From the NCBI RefSeq assembly GCF_000272405.2, contig NZ_AJZM02000220.1:1-64000 (forward strand): 64,000 bases of DNA, written 5' to 3'. Made by a program: the position numbers and the translations under genes. The stretch is from Vibrio tasmaniensis 1F-187 (lineage in GTDB: Bacteria; Pseudomonadota; Gammaproteobacteria; Enterobacterales; Vibrionaceae). Every line of letters starts with the position of its first letter. The stretch's first letter is position 1. The notes below the pieces were generated by a model. That model saw only the letters and a program-made list of their open reading frames with translations. It ran no database searches and had not been told where the DNA came from. Of the stretch, positions 12,995 through 22,237 are shown piece after piece.

Positions 12995-13759
12995 ATGAAT
13001 ATTGGTTTAATAATCGCCTTGGTAGCCGTGCTTTTGGTGTTGGTTTTAGGCTACAACATCATGCTTCAATACAAAGTTAAGGTAGAAACAACGAAGAAAC
13101 AGGAAGCTTCTCGTTATCTAACCATTATAGATGGAACAGAAGAGTTAATTGGCAATGCTCACCACATGCCGTTTAGCCAAGATCTTCTTATATGCTTAAA
13201 CAATCGAATTCTTGATGCATTAGTTAATATGTATGAACTCGATCCTAAAAATAAGCAGCTTGCCCAACGCATCGAAAGCGTAAAGCAACAAATCACGCAG
13301 CTTAAAGAGAACCACCAAGGGGGCGAAAGCACCGCTTTTCGCATGCCTAGTAGTGACAAACAAGCAATCATGATGCTTAAGCTAGTTAAACGCTTGCGTG
13401 ACACGGTTCGTAACGAGCACAATAAAGGACGTTTTAATACTCAAGCTTTTGTGGTTGAAAACGCTCGCTTAGAAACAATCCAAATTCGCATCAACATCGA
13501 GAATGTTATCAAACGTGCAAATGACTCGATATCTCGTGGACAGCCTGGCACAGCGATTCAACTGTTGCGCAAAGGCATCGATGCATTAGCCACTAAAAAC
13601 GACGCATACTCCAATCAAGCGAAAGACAAGCTACAACAGATGCTTGACGATCTTGATCAGAAGCGCCTAAATAAAAACGCAGAAGATTTACAGCAGATGG
13701 AATCGAAAGAGCGTGAAGATGACATGGATGCTCTATTCGGTCAGAAGAAAAAATGGTAA
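12995..13759 (+). CDS. Uncharacterised single-pass membrane protein with coiled-coil tail
   Basis: The 254-residue product has one N-terminal membrane segment (IGLIIALVAVLLVLVLGYNIML, residues 3-24). About 230 charged, helical residues follow, predicted to form coiled coils and rich in Gln, Lys and Glu. The C-terminus is very acidic then basic (MDALFGQKKKW). By the positive-inside rule the short N-terminus faces out and the long tail lies in the cytoplasm. No catalytic motif is visible. It is monocistronic between cysB (divergent) and miaE, with its own terminator. The position is shared by many vibrios, so it is probably a conserved genus protein; I assign no function. Confidence 0.75.
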   Translation: MNIGLIIALVAVLLVLVLGYNIMLQYKVKVETTKKQEASRYLTIIDGTEELIGNAHHMPFSQDLLICLNNRILDALVNMYELDPKNKQLAQRIESVKQQITQLKENHQGGESTAFRMPSSDKQAIMMLKLVKRLRDTVRNEHNKGRFNTQAFVVENARLETIQIRINIENVIKRANDSISRGQPGTAIQLLRKGIDALATKNDAYSNQAKDKLQQMLDDLDQKRLNKNAEDLQQMESKEREDDMDALFGQKKKW

Positions 13760-13777
13760 CGCTCTAACTCAACACTT

Positions 13778-13812
13778 AAAGGCCGCTCTATTTAAATTAG
13801 CGGCCTTTTTTG
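13778..13812 (+). terminator. Terminator of the coiled-coil membrane protein gene
   Basis: A 10-bp stem AAGGCCGCT.../AGCGGCCTT with an AT-rich loop is followed by a run of six T, 19 bases after the stop codon. Confidence 0.85.
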
Positions 13813-13896
13813 TACCTGTGGAATTTCCTTTCTCCGTATAGGGGGATCTCTTAAGCTGTGATAAAATCCCGCATTATCAACAAACTTGCCCTTACC

Positions 13897-14652
13897 ATGT
13901 ATCAAGAATTATTAGCCCCTATACACTCTTTTCTTAAAGCTGAAACGCCAGATTCATGGATAGATGAAGCCAAGAAGCCTGAAAACCTTCATATCATTCT
14001 ACGCGATCACATGCTTTGTGAACTTAAAGCAGCTCAAAGTGCTTTGTTCCTTATCCGTAAATATGCGGTAGATAAAGAAAGCGCGAAGCAACTGAATGAG
14101 TGGATTTTGCCCTACGAGCAATTTGCTTACCGTCGTATTGGAGACTTGGAGTCTCTACGTGGTAAAAGTAATGTATCAAAGCAAATTACAGCGAAAGAAG
14201 GCTGTAATTACGGTGCTGACTTGATCGATAAAATGGTATTGCTGATCAAAGAAGAGCTGCATCACTTCTACCAAGTGATGGAATTGATGGTAAAAAAAGG
14301 CGTGACTTATCAACCGATCGAGGCGGGCCGCTACGCTAAAGGTTTAATCAAGCAAGTTAAAACTTACGAACCTGATGCTCTGGTTGATAAGCTTATTATT
14401 GGTGCATTTATTGAAGCTCGCTCTTGTGAACGCTTTGCTAAACTGGCTCCTTTCTTAGAAGAAGACATGGAAAAGTTTTACGTATCTCTACTTCGTTCAG
14501 AAGCTCGTCACTATCAAGACTATCTTGAACTCGCGGAACAAATCGCAGGGAAAGATATCTCTGAGCGTATTGCTCATTTTGCGCAAGTTGAAGCAGAACT
14601 TATCACTTCAGAAGACAGCGACTTTAAGTTTCATAGTGGCGCTCCGGTTTAA
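13897..14652 (+). CDS. miaE: tRNA-(ms2io6A37) hydroxylase MiaE
   Basis: Diiron monooxygenase that hydroxylates 2-methylthio-N6-isopentenyl-A37 in tRNAs reading UNN codons. The ferritin-like diiron ligands are visible as EELHHFYQVM near residue 118 and SEARHYQDYLE near residue 202. I place the start at the ATG at 13897 (MYQELLAPIHSFL), matching the Salmonella N-terminus (MDYPQILAPVLNFL). A GTG at 13858 would add 13 residues without homology. The resulting length of 251 is usual for the family. The gene converges on pyrF. Confidence 0.9.
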   Translation: MYQELLAPIHSFLKAETPDSWIDEAKKPENLHIILRDHMLCELKAAQSALFLIRKYAVDKESAKQLNEWILPYEQFAYRRIGDLESLRGKSNVSKQITAKEGCNYGADLIDKMVLLIKEELHHFYQVMELMVKKGVTYQPIEAGRYAKGLIKQVKTYEPDALVDKLIIGAFIEARSCERFAKLAPFLEEDMEKFYVSLLRSEARHYQDYLELAEQIAGKDISERIAHFAQVEAELITSEDSDFKFHSGAPV

Positions 14653-14704
14653 GCCGTTTAGAACAAGTCTACTCCAGACCAATTCTGTATTTAGTACACC
14701 TATA

Positions 14705-14735
14705 AGAAGGCCAGCAAATTGCTGGCCTTCTTTAT
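14705..14735. terminator. Bidirectional terminator between miaE and pyrF
   Basis: A perfect stem AGAAGGCCAGCA/TGCTGGCCTTCT with a 3-base loop sits between the converging genes, with T-rich flanks on both strands. Confidence 0.85.
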
Positions 14736-14759
14736 TGGAATTACGACTTAATGATAAGC

Positions 14760-15455
14760 TTAAGCTAGCGTGCCGTTGATTTCAGCAAGTACTGATGCAG
14801 GGTCCGCTGCTTGAGTAATTGGACGACCGATAACTAAGTAGTCTGAGCCGGCTTGAATCGCCTTAGAAGGGGTCATGATACGCTTCTGGTCACCAACATC
14901 AGCTCCTACAGGACGAATACCTGGAGTTACTAGTTTGAACTCCTGACCAAGTGCACCTTTGAGCAAAGAAGCCTCTTGTGCAGAACATACAACACCGTCT
15001 AGGCCTGAGTTTTTAGTCAAAGACGCTAAGCGCATCACTTGTTGCTGTGGCTCTAGATCCAGACCGATACCCGCTAAGTCAGATTGCTCCATACTGGTTA
15101 GTACCGTCACACCGATTAACAATGGACGATCTTTACCATATGGTTCCAAAATTTCACGAGAAGCCGTCATCATACGCTCGCCACCACTCGCGTGCACGTT
15201 CACCATCCACACGCCCATCTCAGCGGCAGCACGTACCGCCTTTGAACATGTGTTCGGGATATCGTGGAACTTAAGGTCCAAAAACACAGAGAAACCACGT
15301 TTATGTAATTCACGAACAAATTCAGGGCCAAACAGAGTAAACATCTCTTTGCCAACTTTTAGGCGGCAAGATGCTGGGTCAATACGATCGACAAAGGCTA
15401 ACGCATCCGCTTGGTTATCATAATCCAATGCTACAATGATTTTTTGGTCGTTCAT
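14760..15455 (-). CDS. pyrF: Orotidine 5'-phosphate decarboxylase
   Basis: Final step of de novo UMP synthesis: decarboxylation of OMP. The 231-residue TIM barrel has the family signature [12 protein letters not shown] (catalytic Lys/Asp), ALDYDN at the N-terminus (substrate Asp), RLKVGKEMF, and the phosphate-binding end TPGIRP...[11 protein letters not shown]. The length is normal. It follows lapB on the minus strand, an arrangement shared with E. coli (lapA-lapB-pyrF), but here a hairpin after lapB suggests partial independence. Confidence 0.97.
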   Translation of the reverse strand: MNDQKIIVALDYDNQADALAFVDRIDPASCRLKVGKEMFTLFGPEFVRELHKRGFSVFLDLKFHDIPNTCSKAVRAAAEMGVWMVNVHASGGERMMTASREILEPYGKDRPLLIGVTVLTSMEQSDLAGIGLDLEPQQQVMRLASLTKNSGLDGVVCSAQEASLLKGALGQEFKLVTPGIRPVGADVGDQKRIMTPSKAIQAGSDYLVIGRPITQAADPASVLAEINGTLA

Positions 15456-15521
15456 TTCATCTCCTAACGCAGTTAACTTTCTACAAAATATTTATACCAA
15501 TCAGGCCATAAATAACAGTCA

Positions 15522-15544
15522 TAAAAATGCAGCCCGAAAGCTGC
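15522..15544 (-). terminator. Terminator or attenuating hairpin after lapB
   Basis: GCAGC and GCTGC flank a 6-base loop and are followed on the minus strand by ATTTTTAT. The stem is short, so termination before pyrF is probably incomplete. Confidence 0.55.
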
Positions 15545-15577
15545 AATTAATAATTTGGTCTTAAAATGACCACAAAT

Positions 15578-16756
15578 CTATTCACCATCAAGCCCACGAA
15601 TAGGCTTGATCGTTCCCCACCCCTTACATGAAGGGCAGTGCCAATACATTGAGTGAGTTGAGAAACCACACTGACGGCATCGGTAATGAGGCTTAACCTT
15701 GAGTTGTTCACCAACCATAGATTGAAGCGTTGTTAAGCTGTCTTTGGCTCTACCTTCTTCCGCTTCCTCTAGGTGATAATCAATTAATCGATAAAAACCT
15801 TTCATGGTTGGGTTTTTAACAAGCTGCTTTGTCAGTAGCTCTTGAGCAGAGCCAACATCTTCATGGTCGGCAACGAGTTGAGCCAGCATCAACTCAGCGG
15901 AAACACCGGCTTTCTTCTGAATACACGCTTTAAGGAACTCGACCAACTGCGCTTCTTGTCCAAGTTTGTGGTAACACTCAGCAAGCGTTGGCAGGACTTC
16001 ACTAATGAAGTCGATATCTTGCTCGAGAACTGACTCCAAATAAGTAATTGTCTTGTGATAATCTTCATTGGCTAAATAGAATTTTCCTAAAGCAATACTG
16101 GCTCGAACACATTTAGGGTCTTCTGAAAGGGCCTTCTTGAAGTGCTGAAGCGCTTTAGGGCGGTTGCCGTCGGCTTGTTCTTGCATCGCAAGCTCACACC
16201 AGAAGTGTGCAACCATCGCACGCGTCTTCATTTTCTTCTTGCTCAGCTTAACTAAGATATTCCCGTAATGAATCGCTTTATTCCACTCACGCGTTTGCTG
16301 ATAAATGGCAACCAACTGCTGTAAAGCGCCTTCTTTATGATCAGGCTCTTCTACAAGCTGTTCAAAAATTTTCTCTGCGCGATCAAGAAAGCCTGAGACC
16401 GTATAGTCTTTAGCTAATTGTTGCAATGCGAGGTTTTTTTGATCGAGAGTAAGCCCAGACCGAGAGATAAGATTTTGGTGAATACGAATAGCGCGGTCGA
16501 CTTCGCCTCTTGAGCGGAACAAGTTGCCCAAAGCCAAGTGAGTATCGATGGTTTCATTGTCTACTTGAAGTAACTCAATGAAGTGATCAACCGCTTTGTC
16601 AGATTGGTCTGACAGTAATAGGTTCAAACCCGTCACGTATTGGCGGGAGATCTGGTGTGATTGCTTTTGTTTTTCTTGCTGAGCATTACGATTACCCATA
16701 TACCAACCATAAGCGGCTGCGATGGGCAAAAGTAAGAACAGTAACTCTAACATCAA
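15578..16756 (-). CDS. lapB: LPS assembly regulator LapB (YciM)
   Basis: Inner-membrane-anchored adaptor that promotes FtsH-dependent degradation of LpxC and so sets LPS output. The 392-residue product opens with a membrane anchor (LELLFLLLPIAAAYGWYMG) and continues as tandem TPR units to about residue 340. It ends with a rubredoxin-like zinc/iron site made by C360, C363, C374 and C377 (CRQC...CPSC). This order (TM, TPR, rubredoxin) is diagnostic. lapA lies 9 bases upstream, in the same unit. Together with the lipid A genes at 21-24 kb, this window holds both LPS synthesis and its control. Confidence 0.95.
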   Translation of the reverse strand: MMLELLFLLLPIAAAYGWYMGNRNAQQEKQKQSHQISRQYVTGLNLLLSDQSDKAVDHFIELLQVDNETIDTHLALGNLFRSRGEVDRAIRIHQNLISRSGLTLDQKNLALQQLAKDYTVSGFLDRAEKIFEQLVEEPDHKEGALQQLVAIYQQTREWNKAIHYGNILVKLSKKKMKTRAMVAHFWCELAMQEQADGNRPKALQHFKKALSEDPKCVRASIALGKFYLANEDYHKTITYLESVLEQDIDFISEVLPTLAECYHKLGQEAQLVEFLKACIQKKAGVSAELMLAQLVADHEDVGSAQELLTKQLVKNPTMKGFYRLIDYHLEEAEEGRAKDSLTTLQSMVGEQLKVKPHYRCRQCGFSTHSMYWHCPSCKGWGTIKPIRGLDGE

Positions 16757-16765
16757 ATATGGCCT

Positions 16766-17038
16766 TTAAGCTTTAGTTTCAGCAGCGACCTGCTTTGATT
16801 GCTTATTGAGTTGCTTCTTCAAGCGATGAATTTTTAGTTGAGATCGCATGTGCATATTTCCAAAGACTAACCAAGCAAGAGCAAAACCTGAAACGAATAC
16901 AACACCTAGCAAGCTTGACAGGTGGAAGTCACCTTGCGCTAGCAAATAATTGAAATTCACAATTGTTTGGTTTTGAGAGCCTAAAGCCAGTGCCATTAGG
17001 AAAAGTGCGATAACAGCGACTATTTTTATAATTTTCAT
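16766..17038 (-). CDS. lapA: LPS assembly protein LapA (YciS, DUF1049)
   Basis: A 90-residue protein with two membrane segments (IVAVIALFLMALALGS and LLGVVFVSGFALAWLVFG), joined by a short periplasmic loop, and a basic cytoplasmic tail (KIHRLKKQLNKQSKQ). The pattern NQTIVNFNYLLAQGDFHLS is typical of the LapA/YciS family, which works with LapB at the inner membrane in LPS control. It ends 9 bases before lapB starts, so the two are co-transcribed and probably translationally coupled. Confidence 0.92.
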   Translation of the reverse strand: MKIIKIVAVIALFLMALALGSQNQTIVNFNYLLAQGDFHLSSLLGVVFVSGFALAWLVFGNMHMRSQLKIHRLKKQLNKQSKQVAAETKA

Positions 17039-17112
17039 AGTTCATCACTCATTGATTAGTTAGCTGTACGATTATGCAGGAAAATTACTAATCAGACCAC
17101 CATATTATGGTC

Positions 17113-17148
17113 ATAAAAAAGCGGCATACATTATAGTATGCCGCTTTT
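17113..17148 (-). terminator. Terminator between ihfB and lapA
   Basis: A 13-bp stem (AAAAGCGGCATAC and complement) around a 6-base loop has T-rich flanks on the minus strand. It separates ihfB from lapA-lapB. Confidence 0.85.
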
Positions 17149-17167
17149 CTTAATTCCGATAAGTAGC

Positions 17168-17452
17168 CTACAACCCTGAGTTTACTCGTTCGCGTAGCTC
17201 TTTACCTGGTTTGAAGTGAGGAACGTATTTACCTTCCAACTCAACCTTGTCACCAGTTTTAGGATTACGTCCAACACGAGGTTCACGGTAATGCAGAGAA
17301 AAGCTGCCAAAGCCGCGAATTTCGATTCGATCACCACTTTCTAGTGTTGAAGCCATGTGCTCTAAAATGTCTTTTACAGCGTCTTCAATTTCTTTTGCAG
17401 AAAGATGCGTTTGCTCAGCGCACAGTCTTTCAATCAATTCAGACTTAGTCAT
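17168..17452 (-). CDS. ihfB: Integration host factor subunit beta
   Basis: One half of the IHF heterodimer that bends DNA in transcription, replication and recombination. The 94 residues match E. coli HimD in length and show the HU/IHF signature around [21 protein letters not shown], with the conserved Arg and the Pro at the tip of the beta arm. It lies downstream of rpsA, as in most gammaproteobacteria. A terminator between the two suggests both read-through from rpsA and a promoter of its own. Confidence 0.97.
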   Translation of the reverse strand: MTKSELIERLCAEQTHLSAKEIEDAVKDILEHMASTLESGDRIEIRGFGSFSLHYREPRVGRNPKTGDKVELEGKYVPHFKPGKELRERVNSGL

Positions 17453-17507
17453 AGTTACCCTCGTTGGTTTTCTTTTTAGAAATTATAGACCTATAGGAAA
17501 AATAAGC

Positions 17508-17535
17508 AAAAAAAAAGGAGCCTTACGGCTCCTTT
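17508..17535 (-). terminator. Terminator of rpsA
   Basis: A 9-10 bp stem AAAGGAGCC/GGCTCCTTT with a 4-base loop is followed on the minus strand by nine consecutive T, a strong intrinsic terminator. Confidence 0.9.
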
Positions 17536-17573
17536 CTTGGCTAGATAGCTATAATTCTCTTAATGAGAAGCTA

Positions 17574-19244
17574 TTATTCGCCTTTAGCAGCTTTGAATGC
17601 GTCTGCCATTGCGTTACCGAACGCGCCTTCATCAGACTTGTTCAGTGAAGCCATTGCTTCTTGCTCATCAGCTTCATCTTTAGCTTTGATAGATAGGTTG
17701 ATTACGCGGTTCTTACGGTCTACACCAGTGAACTTCGCTTCAACGCTGTCGCCAACGCTTAGGATTAGAGATGCATCTTCGATACGGTCACGAGAAACTT
17801 CAGAAGCACGTAGGTAGCCTTCAACGCCTTCGATTAGCTCGATAGTAGCGCCTTTAGCGTCAACTGCAGTTACAGTACCGTTTACAAGAACACCTTTCTT
17901 GTTGTCAGCAACGTATGCGTTGAACGGGTCGTTTTCCATTTGCTTAACGCCAAGAGAAATACGCTCACGCTCTGCATCTACTGCTAGAACAACAGCAGAG
18001 ATTTCGTCGCCTTTCTTGTATTCACGTACAGCTTCTTCGCCGGCAGCGTTCCAAGAAATGTCAGATAGGTGTACAAGACCGTCGATACCGCCTTCTAGAC
18101 CGATGAAGATACCAAAGTCAGTGATAGACTTGATCTTACCAGTAACTTTGTCGCCCTTAGCTTGCATTTCTGCAAATGACTGCCATGGGTTAGCTTTACA
18201 CTGTTTCAGACCTAGAGAGATACGACGACGTTCTTCGTCGATATCAAGAACCATAACCTCAACTTCGTCGCCAACATTAACAACTTTAGAAGGGTGGATG
18301 TTCTTGTTAGTCCAATCCATTTCAGAAACGTGTACTAGACCTTCAACGCCTTCTTCGATTTCAACGAAGCAGCCGTAGTCAGTTAGGTTTGTAACACGAC
18401 CAGAAAGCTTGTGACCTTCTGGGTAACGCTTAGCGATTGCTACCCATGGATCTTCGCCTAGTTGCTTAAGACCTAGTGAAACACGAGTGCGCTCACGATC
18501 GAACTTAAGAACTTTAACTAGGATTTCGTCACCAACGTTAACGATCTCTGATGGGTGCTTAACGCGCTTCCAAGCCATATCTGTGATATGTAGAAGACCG
18601 TCAACACCGCCAAGATCAACGAATGCACCGTAGTCAGTAAGGTTCTTAACGATACCTTTAACTTCAGTACCTTCTTGTAGAGTTTCAAGAAGTTCGTCAC
18701 GCTCAACACTGTTTTCAGATTCGATAACAGCACGACGAGAAACAACAACGTTGTTACGCTTCTGGTCTAGCTTGATTACTTTGAACTCTAGCTCTTTGTT
18801 TTCTAGGTGAGCAGTGTCACGGATAGGACGTACGTCTACTAGAGAACCTGGAAGGAAAGCACGGATACCGTTAAGTTCAACAGTGAAACCGCCTTTAACT
18901 TTACCGTTGATGATACCAACAACAGTTTCAGCTTCTTCACAAGCTTTCTCAAGTACGATCCAAGCTTCGTGACGCTTAGCTTTCTCACGAGAAAGTTGAG
19001 TTTCACCGAAACCATCTTCAACAGCGTCTAGAGCTACGTCTACTTCAGCACCAACTTCAACTTCAAGTTCGCCAGCAGCGTTCTTGAATTGTTCAGCAGG
19101 GATAGCAGATTCAGACTTAAGACCAGCGTCTACAAGAACGTAACCGTTCTCGATAGCTACTACAGTACCTTTAACGATGCTGCCTTGTTGGAATTCAGTT
19201 TCAGATAGAAACTCTTCAAAGAGTTGAGCAAAAGATTCAGTCAT
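17574..19244 (-). CDS. rpsA: 30S ribosomal protein S1
   Basis: mRNA-binding ribosomal protein needed for initiation on structured leaders. The 556 residues contain six S1 (OB-fold) repeats; the later four are easily seen by their repeated [41 protein letters not shown] and [21 protein letters not shown] cores. The length is that of the E. coli protein (557). Codon use is strongly biased, as expected for a highly expressed gene. cmk is upstream on the same strand, the standard cmk-rpsA-ihfB order. Confidence 0.98.
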   Translation of the reverse strand: MTESFAQLFEEFLSETEFQQGSIVKGTVVAIENGYVLVDAGLKSESAIPAEQFKNAAGELEVEVGAEVDVALDAVEDGFGETQLSREKAKRHEAWIVLEKACEEAETVVGIINGKVKGGFTVELNGIRAFLPGSLVDVRPIRDTAHLENKELEFKVIKLDQKRNNVVVSRRAVIESENSVERDELLETLQEGTEVKGIVKNLTDYGAFVDLGGVDGLLHITDMAWKRVKHPSEIVNVGDEILVKVLKFDRERTRVSLGLKQLGEDPWVAIAKRYPEGHKLSGRVTNLTDYGCFVEIEEGVEGLVHVSEMDWTNKNIHPSKVVNVGDEVEVMVLDIDEERRRISLGLKQCKANPWQSFAEMQAKGDKVTGKIKSITDFGIFIGLEGGIDGLVHLSDISWNAAGEEAVREYKKGDEISAVVLAVDAERERISLGVKQMENDPFNAYVADNKKGVLVNGTVTAVDAKGATIELIEGVEGYLRASEVSRDRIEDASLILSVGDSVEAKFTGVDRKNRVINLSIKAKDEADEQEAMASLNKSDEGAFGNAMADAFKAAKGE

Positions 19245-19350
19245 TATTTAATCTTCAATAATTAAACGTCCATGGGTATCCTACCGCATGGGGTTGATAA
19301 ATTCGCCGGTCATCATCCTTGCGACCAACGTTCGTACTAGCTCGGCGAAA

Positions 19351-20031
19351 TTACCCAGCCAGTTTCGATTCAATATAGTGTAGTGCTTTTTCGACTACCT
19401 GCTCAATATTCATTGAGGTGGAATCAAGCACTAGAGCATCCTCTGCAGGGCGAAGTGGCGCCACTGGGCGATTACGATCTCGATCGTCTCGCTCTTGGAT
19501 CTCGCTCAAAAGGTCGTCAAATTTAACATCTAACCCCTTCTGTTGCAACTGTTTAAGGCGACGACTCGCGCGCTCTTCAGCACTTGCATCTAAAAATATT
19601 TTCGCTTCAGCTTCAACAAATACAACGGTTCCCATGTCACGACCGTCTGCAACTAAACCAGGAGCTGCGCTAAAAGCACGTTGACGACGTAACAGTGCTT
19701 CACGAACGCGAGGTAAAGCAGCGACTTTTGAAGCCGCCATGCCCGTCTCTTCTTTACGAAGTTCACCAGACACATCTTCGCCTTCTAAGATAACCTTCAC
19801 TAGCTCACCTTCAGCGATAAACTGAACATCTAAGTGAGTTGCAAGCGGTACTAAAGCATCTTCTGATTCAGTATCCACGCCATGGTGAATTGCCGCTAAA
19901 GCCAATACGCGATAGATCGCGCCTGAGTCTAGAAGATGAAAGCCTAGCTTATCTGCTAGTAACATACACAGGGTACCTTTACCTGCACCACTTGGTCCAT
20001 CAACCGTAATCACTGGGCTTTGAGAAGGCAT
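19351..20031 (-). CDS. cmk: Cytidylate kinase
   Basis: Phosphorylates CMP and dCMP using ATP. The 226-residue product has the P-loop [11 protein letters not shown] near residues 12-22, the NMP-binding region ending [10 protein letters not shown], and the lid segment [25 protein letters not shown], which is characteristic of bacterial Cmk. It is 106 bases upstream of rpsA on the same strand. Confidence 0.97.
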
Positions 20032-20234
20032 CTTTTACTCCACGTTTTGTCGTAAGTTTTATTCTGTACTAGCGATTCGCCACTACTTTATAGGCGGCAT
20101 ATTATAGAGAAAATTTGCAAGTCGAGCGAGGTAAATCTCAGATAATTCCGGGGTGATGCTACAGAAACCCATGCAACCAACTCAATATCCATTAACTTAG
20201 ATAAATAAGGCTGTCATCCGCTTCTCTTTAGGCA

Positions 20235-20261
20235 TAAAAAAGCCTCGCGATAAGCAAGGCT
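20235..20261 (-). terminator. Terminator of kdsB
   Basis: An 8-bp stem (AGCCTTGC pairing with GCGAGGCT on the minus strand, one G-U pair) is followed by a run of T. It ends the msbA-lpxK-ycaR-kdsB unit. Confidence 0.75.
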
Positions 20262-20309
20262 CATGATTTTGCATTTTTGTAGAGCAAAGAAGTAGTCGCT
20301 AAAAGACGC

Positions 20310-21056
20310 TTAGCCAATAATAGCTCGAACCGCTTCTAGGTCTTCTGGCGTATCAACACCAGCTGCAGGTGCTTCTGCCGCAACGTCTACATGGATTTTT
20401 TCACCGTACCAAAGTACACGTAGCTGCTCTAGGCACTCAATACGCTCAAGGGTACTTGGTTCCCAATTGATATAGGTATTAATAAAACCCGCACGGTAAG
20501 CGTAAATGCCAATGTGACGAAGCAGTGGAGATTCAGCAGCTGTACCATTGTTCGCGTAAGCATCGCGATCCCAAGGAATAGTAGCTCGGCTAAAGTACAG
20601 GGCATACCCATCTTTGTCGGTCACAACTTTTACGGCGTTAGGATTAAACACTTCGTCAGCATGAGTAGTTTCCACACCGAGTGTTGCCATCGGAGCTGTA
20701 CTGTTCGCAAGGTTGTTCGCGACCTGATTAATGATCGCAGGTGGGATAAGTGGCTCATCACCTTGAACATTCACGATAATATGATCATCTGGAATCTTCA
20801 TAACTTCAATCACTTCAGCGAGGCGCTCAGTGCCTGATTCATGATTCGGTGATGTCATACAAACGGTCGCGCCAAATGCTTTGGCCGCTTTTTCAACTCG
20901 AGCGTCGTCGGTAGCGATAATAACGTTATCGGCACCCGCCTTCATTGACTGTTCGTATACCCATTGAATCATCGGCTTTCCACCAATGTCAGCCAGTGGC
21001 TTCCCTGGTAAACGGCTCGATTGGTATCTCGCAGGTATAACAACCGTATAAGACAT
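20310..21056 (-). CDS. kdsB: 3-deoxy-manno-octulosonate cytidylyltransferase (CMP-Kdo synthetase)
   Basis: Activates Kdo as CMP-Kdo for addition to lipid A in LPS core synthesis. The 248-residue protein starts with the nucleotide-binding signature [25 protein letters not shown], followed by [10 protein letters not shown] and the C-terminal [19 protein letters not shown] segment typical of KdsB. Its ATG overlaps the stop of the upstream ycaR gene by one base (TAATG), which points to translational coupling. Confidence 0.97.
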   Translation of the reverse strand: MSYTVVIPARYQSSRLPGKPLADIGGKPMIQWVYEQSMKAGADNVIIATDDARVEKAAKAFGATVCMTSPNHESGTERLAEVIEVMKIPDDHIIVNVQGDEPLIPPAIINQVANNLANSTAPMATLGVETTHADEVFNPNAVKVVTDKDGYALYFSRATIPWDRDAYANNGTAAESPLLRHIGIYAYRAGFINTYINWEPSTLERIECLEQLRVLWYGEKIHVDVAAEAPAAGVDTPEDLEAVRAIIG

Positions 21057-21235
21057 TACTTACCCTCATCCATTGAAACGGTGCGAGCTTCAGGTTCTAA
21101 AAGAACAGGAATACCCTCTTTAATTGGGTAAGCAAGGCGATCAATTTTACAAACAAGTTCTTGCTTATCCTTGTCAAAAGTTAGTTTACCTTTACATACA
21201 GGGCAAGCAACAATCTCAAGTAGACGGTGATCCAT
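21056..21235 (-). CDS. ycaR: Trm112-like zinc-binding small protein YcaR
   Basis: A 59-residue reading frame beginning [18 protein letters not shown] and ending [11 protein letters not shown]. It closely follows E. coli YcaR and keeps Cys11, Cys14 and Cys29, the Trm112-family cysteines. Its exact role is unknown, and the fold suggests a protein-binding partner. The start overlaps the last 20 bases of lpxK, and its stop overlaps the kdsB start by one base, so the three genes are tightly coupled. This arrangement is conserved in enterobacteria and vibrios. Confidence 0.93.
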   Translation of the reverse strand: MDHRLLEIVACPVCKGKLTFDKDKQELVCKIDRLAYPIKEGIPVLLEPEARTVSMDEGK

Positions 21236-22223
21236 AGTATTCCATAACCTCTTTTATTCTTTTTAAAATTTGCTGTTGCGAATCTTCATCAAACTGCGCA
21301 GAAACTGGAAGATACCACCAGTTATCTTGAGCATATTCTTCGCATTTTACAGCGTCTTTTTCTGTCATAATCAGATTCATACCTTTCTTAGCTAAGGCAT
21401 GAAGTTCATCTTTATCAAAATCTTGATGGTCGGCGAAGCCCTGTGTGAAAACCACATCACCATCAAGATCTTCCAATGTTTTGAAAAAGCGTGGTGGGTG
21501 ACCGATACCAGCGAAAGCCACCAGCTTCTGTAATTCTGCCACAGACCTTTTCTGACCCGTCTTCAGGTTAACCGCTTGGCTTGGAAGCAAAGACATCGAG
21601 AACTCTCGCCCGCGCGCTTTACCGCCATTATTAACCAAAAAGTCTACGTCATCTAAACGAGATATTGGCTCTCTTAATGGCCCCAAAGGAATTAGGCACT
21701 CACTACCAAAGCGTCTCGCACCGTCGATAACAGCAAATTCAATATCGCGTTCAAGTGCATAATGCTGAAGGCCGTCGTCAGTGATGATGACATTAACCCC
21801 TTCGCTCAGCAAAGCCTTTACTGCGTTTGCGCGCACAGGGTCAACCGCTACAGGCACACCGGTTCGCTTACGAATCAAACGAGGCTCATCACCAGAGTGC
21901 TCTGCTGGCGTGTTTTCATCCAACACTAACGGATAGTTTGGTGCTTTCGCCCCATAACCTCGAGAAACAACACCTGGCTTAAAACCATGAGCCTGAAGCA
22001 TCTCTACCAACCAAATCACAACCGGTGTTTTGCCATTGCCGCCAGCGGTAATATTACCAACAACAATCACGGGTAAAGGCGGGCGATAGGTCTCTTTTTT
22101 CCCCGATAGATAAGCATCACGACGTTGACCGCTGATCATTTTGAACAGCAGACTCAATGGCCACAATAGCGGCCAGAGAAAGTATTTTAATGGGTGATTG
22201 TTAAACCAAATTTTTTCGATCAC
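21216..22223 (-). CDS. lpxK: Tetraacyldisaccharide 4'-kinase
   Basis: Inner-membrane kinase that adds the 4'-phosphate to the lipid A precursor (lipid IVA formation). The 335 residues start with an amphipathic/membrane helix ([21 protein letters not shown]). They continue with the unusual P-loop [19 protein letters not shown] near residues 55-73 and the [14 protein letters not shown] motif, which contains the catalytic Asp-His pair. It lies 14 bases downstream of msbA, the classical msbA-lpxK operon. Confidence 0.97.
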   Translation of the reverse strand: MIEKIWFNNHPLKYFLWPLLWPLSLLFKMISGQRRDAYLSGKKETYRPPLPVIVVGNITAGGNGKTPVVIWLVEMLQAHGFKPGVVSRGYGAKAPNYPLVLDENTPAEHSGDEPRLIRKRTGVPVAVDPVRANAVKALLSEGVNVIITDDGLQHYALERDIEFAVIDGARRFGSECLIPLGPLREPISRLDDVDFLVNNGGKARGREFSMSLLPSQAVNLKTGQKRSVAELQKLVAFAGIGHPPRFFKTLEDLDGDVVFTQGFADHQDFDKDELHALAKKGMNLIMTEKDAVKCEEYAQDNWWYLPVSAQFDEDSQQQILKRIKEVMEYYGSPST

Positions 22224-22237
22224 AACAAGACCTAATC

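Noticed and set aside
17574..19244. Internal repeats in rpsA as a DNA repeat element
   Set aside because: They are the homologous S1 domains of ribosomal protein S1.
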